Positions 6,101-8,127 of a stretch of 8,127 nucleotides of DNA are shown piece after piece. The DNA comes from Chitinophaga pinensis (GTDB taxonomy: Bacteria; Bacteroidota; Bacteroidia; Chitinophagales; Chitinophagaceae), in contig CALQKL020000088.1 of assembly GCA_943331145.2 (NCBI GenBank), positions 1 to 8,127 on the forward strand, read 5' to 3'. The position numbers were made by a program, and so were the translations under genes. The notes beneath the pieces were generated by a model, which saw only the letters and a program-made list of their open reading frames with translations, made no database searches and was not told the DNA's origin. Numbering within the stretch: position 1 is the stretch's first letter; the number at the start of each line of letters is the position of its first letter.

Positions 6101-8127
6101 ACAGAAACAGGTTCTACATGGAAAAAAACTGATGGCACAATATTGTGGACTACAACAGGAGCCGACTTTGTGTCTACTGCTGTTTCTTCAATTTTAGCCA
6201 ACAATACTTCAGAGTATAAAGATTTCGATGTTACTACATTGGTTCAATCTTGGGTTTCTGGTACTTATTCAAATTATGGTATTTTAATAAAGCAAAATGC
6301 AACAACATTGGTAGATAAGCAAATGCAATTCCAATCTTCTGAAAGTGGAACTGCAGCTCAAACACCAAAATTGGTTATATCTTATGTGGTTCCTGGCGTA
6401 TGTACAACTATTCCGAATCGTGCACCTCTTGCAAATCCAGATAATACGAATACTTCAACTAATAATGCGGTTACTATAAATGCATTGACAAATGATGTTG
6501 ATCCAGATGGAAATACGTTGAGTGTTTCTGCTGTTTCAAGAGTGAATACTTCAAAAGGTTCGGTTTTACTTTCAGGAAATAATATCATTTATACACCGAA
6601 TAATTCTTCTGCAATTCCAAGAACGGATACTTTGTTGCATACCATTACTGATGGCTCATTAACAGATCAAGCTTATATTTTCGTAAAAGTAAATAATGCT
6701 GCGCCTATAATTAATGCAGATGGTAAAACGGATAGTTCGGGGAAATCTCAAACGATTACAGTTATAACAAACGACAACGATCCTGAGAATAATACATTAA
6801 CGGCACCAGTAGTTACAACGGATCCTAAGAATGGTACTTACGTAGTTTCAGGCAATAATATAACGTATACGCCTAACAGCGGATATTATGGTAAAGATAC
6901 TTTGATTTATCAGCGTTGTGAAGCATCGGCTGGAGGCTGCAATGAAGTACCTTTATGTGATACTGCATTAGTGGTGTTTACGGTATTGAATCGTCCGCCA
7001 ACAGTAACCAGCAAATCTTTACAAACTTATATTTGCCAATCGAAGAACTTCTCCTTAAATGAAAATATCAGTGATCCTGAAAATGAAAATTTAGTAATTA
7101 CTATATTGTCTGGTACAACTATAGGAGATACTACGACATTGACTAATGGTAAATTGGCGCGCAATTCAGATGGATCATATACATATGTTCCAAATCCGGG
7201 CTGGCCAGCGGCAAACAGCTCGGCTAATGAATTGATTAATTATCGCGTAACAGACGCAGGTGCACTAAATAGTACAACTGCTACAATTAATATAACTGTT
7301 TCTAATCCTCCTGCAAATGCAAATCCAATTGCAGTAGATGATTTATACAATGAAAATAATTTAGATAATGTTGGGCCAGTAAATCAAAATTTATATATAG
7401 ATGTGTTGCCTAATGATACTGATCCTGATAATAATTATTTGAAAATTCAATTGACTTCTTATCCTTCAGGTCCATCTTTACAACAACCTAGACATGGCTC
7501 AATTTCTGTGTTCAATTCGCAAGTGCTATATACTCCAGATTTTAATTATATAGGTGTAGATACCTTTGAATATGTATTGTATGATTCAGTTGCTCCTGTA
7601 GCTTCTGGTTGTGCAGCTCCAGTTCGTGCGTATGATATTGGAATGGCAACGCTATTAATTAAGCCAAGTACAACTTACATTAATTTGTCGGGTACGGTTT
7701 GGTATGATGTAAATGCAAGTGCTAATGGTACATTTAGCAACATACAAGATGGTGCTGAAGTTGGAACAAATGCAAATGATGATATTTATGTTTTTGCAAT
7801 TGATGAATTAGGGAATATTGTAGATAAAGCTTTGGTTGATAACGATGGGAATTATACCATGTATGATGTTCCTGCAGTTGCAACAGGACTTTCATTAAAG
7901 CTATCAAATATAAATGCTTCAATTGGAAGTATTCCTCCAGCAAGTACCTTGCCTTTAGGATGGAGAAATACAACACCATTTGTTACAGGTGTGTTTAACA
8001 CAACCGGTATTTTCATTACTGCAAAAGACTGGGGATTGAATAAAGTTCCTTTGGCAGTAAATGATTCTATTACAACAAATGAAGATGTTCCTGTAAGTGG
8101 CGATGTAACTGTTAATGATACACCAAG
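3188..8127 (+). CDS. Giant secreted multidomain adhesin-like protein (3' end off window)
   Basis: An uninterrupted frame of 1646 codons runs off the right edge. Residues 1-25 are a signal peptide (KNLILR, hydrophobic core, cleavage after SIA before Q26). Residues 30-400 form a domain I cannot name, with motifs GGLFIIP (90), MPHADPTWATH (193-203), GCHAGSALE (C221) and EAGHN (H377). Residues 405-505 are Ig/PKD-like. Residues 510-615, 777-870, 1077-1170, 1172-1266, 1268-1375 and 1379-1492 are cadherin-like/tandem-95 repeats, most with NDxDxDxD-type calcium-site motifs; another starts at 1620. Residues 622-775 are discoidin-like, 881-1070 a DNRLRE domain (RRGLFKFNDLSGIP, HRITKSW), and 1498-1618 SdrD-B-like (SGTVWYDVN). 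Such mosaics are typical of Bacteroidota surface or secreted proteins that bind glycans or other cells. A C-terminal type IX sorting or gliding-associated domain is expected outside the window. ATG 3188 is chosen because it directly precedes the signal peptide. Architecture is firm; function is inference. Confidence 0.9.
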   Translation, partial: MFKNLILRVLIVVSLLTTITNYSIAQILIPSGSYIIDMGVNANVKPNGLRPYGLIHELVKFYNVPIIWVVREGKAKDAVDYTIEGNAYKGGLFIIPSNYITSPIQSAITGWRTGTPTSGNGYTRGLVTARVLASAYTFIGAKYDTIKSVPTWTLDAQNGSIAQGFITNAGIPSTAYNYLAPSLLGTCSDIFVMPHADPTWATHGNLYNWNLTYKGAIWLGCHAGSALENMYNPANTSQQTNFLSNKTSTAGTGVILPASGSTAYAQNSLVLWGNHTTATVPYNTNTAISAPQTGTAATADDWVSQFIGVTDAAHLNGSEQVYLPVKGQSWRTSTKIITYDPTQSNVPSISDGAAVIMAYGNGFGDPNRGQVMLEAGHNINKGTVGDVSAQRAFFNWSYLVVKDKAIKVGAIQGIPQNGNINGITNLSVSANSPVVTSGSLSYFWKAVRSDNGADVGSFSVNNSTLAASTVYNPGTITGTVNILITISVKDPCGRTTTTTVPTTLKQGPTAPVAQNDVAGISADCYTPGGSVTINVLNNDTDVDGDINPNSVLLQNPSSASAYGTSYNIANVGAWTTNGTTVEFTPATNFFGTATINYKVCDFTSLCSTASISVGVGTADSRGCYPGSTWGIQDDDTTKSITSNTNVTNAANILGQPDYDAADNTTYATIAKSTTNNAVLDFGSTITTSQFDSLRLYWATNVDGNSSSVKLQYSVDNVTYTNLSTVSTSSNDPETESESAIAIPASFRYIKISYSAGEVPRIDALTIEKWSCVSAQPDAADDEVTASEDIATTFNVIDNDNNPGELPLTLSIVTLPLNGKLSINTNNTVTYLNNTDYPTGTTNAVDSFVYQICNSQGFCNTAKVSISITNDGCSNGQYKALNGSSGTVTIQGTNSNMIDNYIKKDKQDENKGTNTTLEIGKKKNERRGLFKFNDLSGIPSNAVITSAVFSIYRSGGDATSLNLSAHRITKSWTETGSTWKKTDGTILWTTTGADFVSTAVSSILANNTSEYKDFDVTTLVQSWVSGTYSNYGILIKQNATTLVDKQMQFQSSESGTAAQTPKLVISYVVPGVCTTIPNRAPLANPDNTNTSTNNAVTINALTNDVDPDGNTLSVSAVSRVNTSKGSVLLSGNNIIYTPNNSSAIPRTDTLLHTITDGSLTDQAYIFVKVNNAAPIINADGKTDSSGKSQTITVITNDNDPENNTLTAPVVTTDPKNGTYVVSGNNITYTPNSGYYGKDTLIYQRCEASAGGCNEVPLCDTALVVFTVLNRPPTVTSKSLQTYICQSKNFSLNENISDPENENLVITILSGTTIGDTTTLTNGKLARNSDGSYTYVPNPGWPAANSSANELINYRVTDAGALNSTTATINITVSNPPANANPIAVDDLYNENNLDNVGPVNQNLYIDVLPNDTDPDNNYLKIQLTSYPSGPSLQQPRHGSISVFNSQVLYTPDFNYIGVDTFEYVLYDSVAPVASGCAAPVRAYDIGMATLLIKPSTTYINLSGTVWYDVNASANGTFSNIQDGAEVGTNANDDIYVFAIDELGNIVDKALVDNDGNYTMYDVPAVATGLSLKLSNINASIGSIPPASTLPLGWRNTTPFVTGVFNTTGIFITAKDWGLNKVPLAVNDSITTNEDVPVSGDVTVNDTP
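6416..7670 (+). repeat. Four consecutive tandem-95/cadherin-like protein modules
   Basis: Within the giant gene, residues 1077-1492 are four back-to-back modules of roughly 95-115 residues. Each opens with a Pro-rich linker (NRAPLAN, NAAPIIN, NRPPTV, ANPIAVDD). Three then have a calcium-type motif (NDVDPDGN, NDNDPENN, NDTDPDNN); the module at 1268 has only SDPENEN. Each ends with a YTP or YVP strand and a final beta strand. The DNA is diverged between modules, so these are old protein-level repeats rather than recent duplications. Confidence 0.75.

Noticed and set aside
6382..7979. Minus-strand frames of 68 and 81 codons at 6382-6588 and 7734-7979
   Set aside because: They are antisense to the giant gene; their His/Leu/Gln-rich translations are what the reverse of Asn/Thr-rich repeats yields.
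1..8127. CRISPR array or insertion sequence
   Set aside because: No regularly spaced direct repeats, no transposase-like frame and no terminal inverted repeats with target duplications were seen.

Overview
The window looks like chromosomal DNA of a member of the phylum Bacteroidota. The DNA is AT-rich. The clearest promoter follows the Bacteroidetes TTTG / TAnnTTTG pattern, and no gene has a convincing Shine-Dalgarno sequence. The gene families also fit: a YkuD_2-type L,D-transpeptidase, and a very large secreted protein built of cadherin-like/tandem-95, discoidin-like and DNRLRE modules. The genus cannot be read from the sequence; families such as Chitinophagaceae or Sphingobacteriaceae are a guess.

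Left part (1-2001): a terminator from an off-window gene is followed by a tRNA-Arg(ACG) with its own terminator. Next comes a two-gene module: a winged-helix protein, then an AbiEii-like nucleotidyltransferase, arranged like a type IV (AbiE-like) toxin-antitoxin pair. To its right lie a second copy of the tRNA 3' end and a second copy of the same terminator hairpin. The module is therefore bracketed by duplicated tRNA-terminator sequence, as in a small tRNA-targeted island or a decayed tandem tRNA duplication. No integrase is visible. The module has a consensus promoter abutting the start codon (probably leaderless mRNA) and a dyad over the -33 element. The second gene appears to have lost its native start: an ATG overlapping the upstream stop (ATGA) is followed in frame by TAA at codon 11.

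Middle part (2002-3187): a small putative lipoprotein of the murein L,D-transpeptidase family, then about 450 bp of very AT-rich non-coding DNA with two long dyads and a weak promoter candidate.

Right part (3188-8127): one reading frame runs open for at least 1646 codons off the right edge. It encodes a secreted multidomain protein: signal peptide, a roughly 375-residue N-terminal domain with faint resemblance to class I glutamine-amidotransferase folds, then a mosaic of Ig-like/cadherin-like repeats, a discoidin-like module, a DNRLRE module and an SdrD-B-like module. The expected C-terminal type IX sorting signal would lie outside the window.

The most interesting items are the bracketed, possibly crippled nucleotidyltransferase module, the unusual tRNA with a swapped 19-56 tertiary pair, and the undescribed N-terminal domain of the giant protein.
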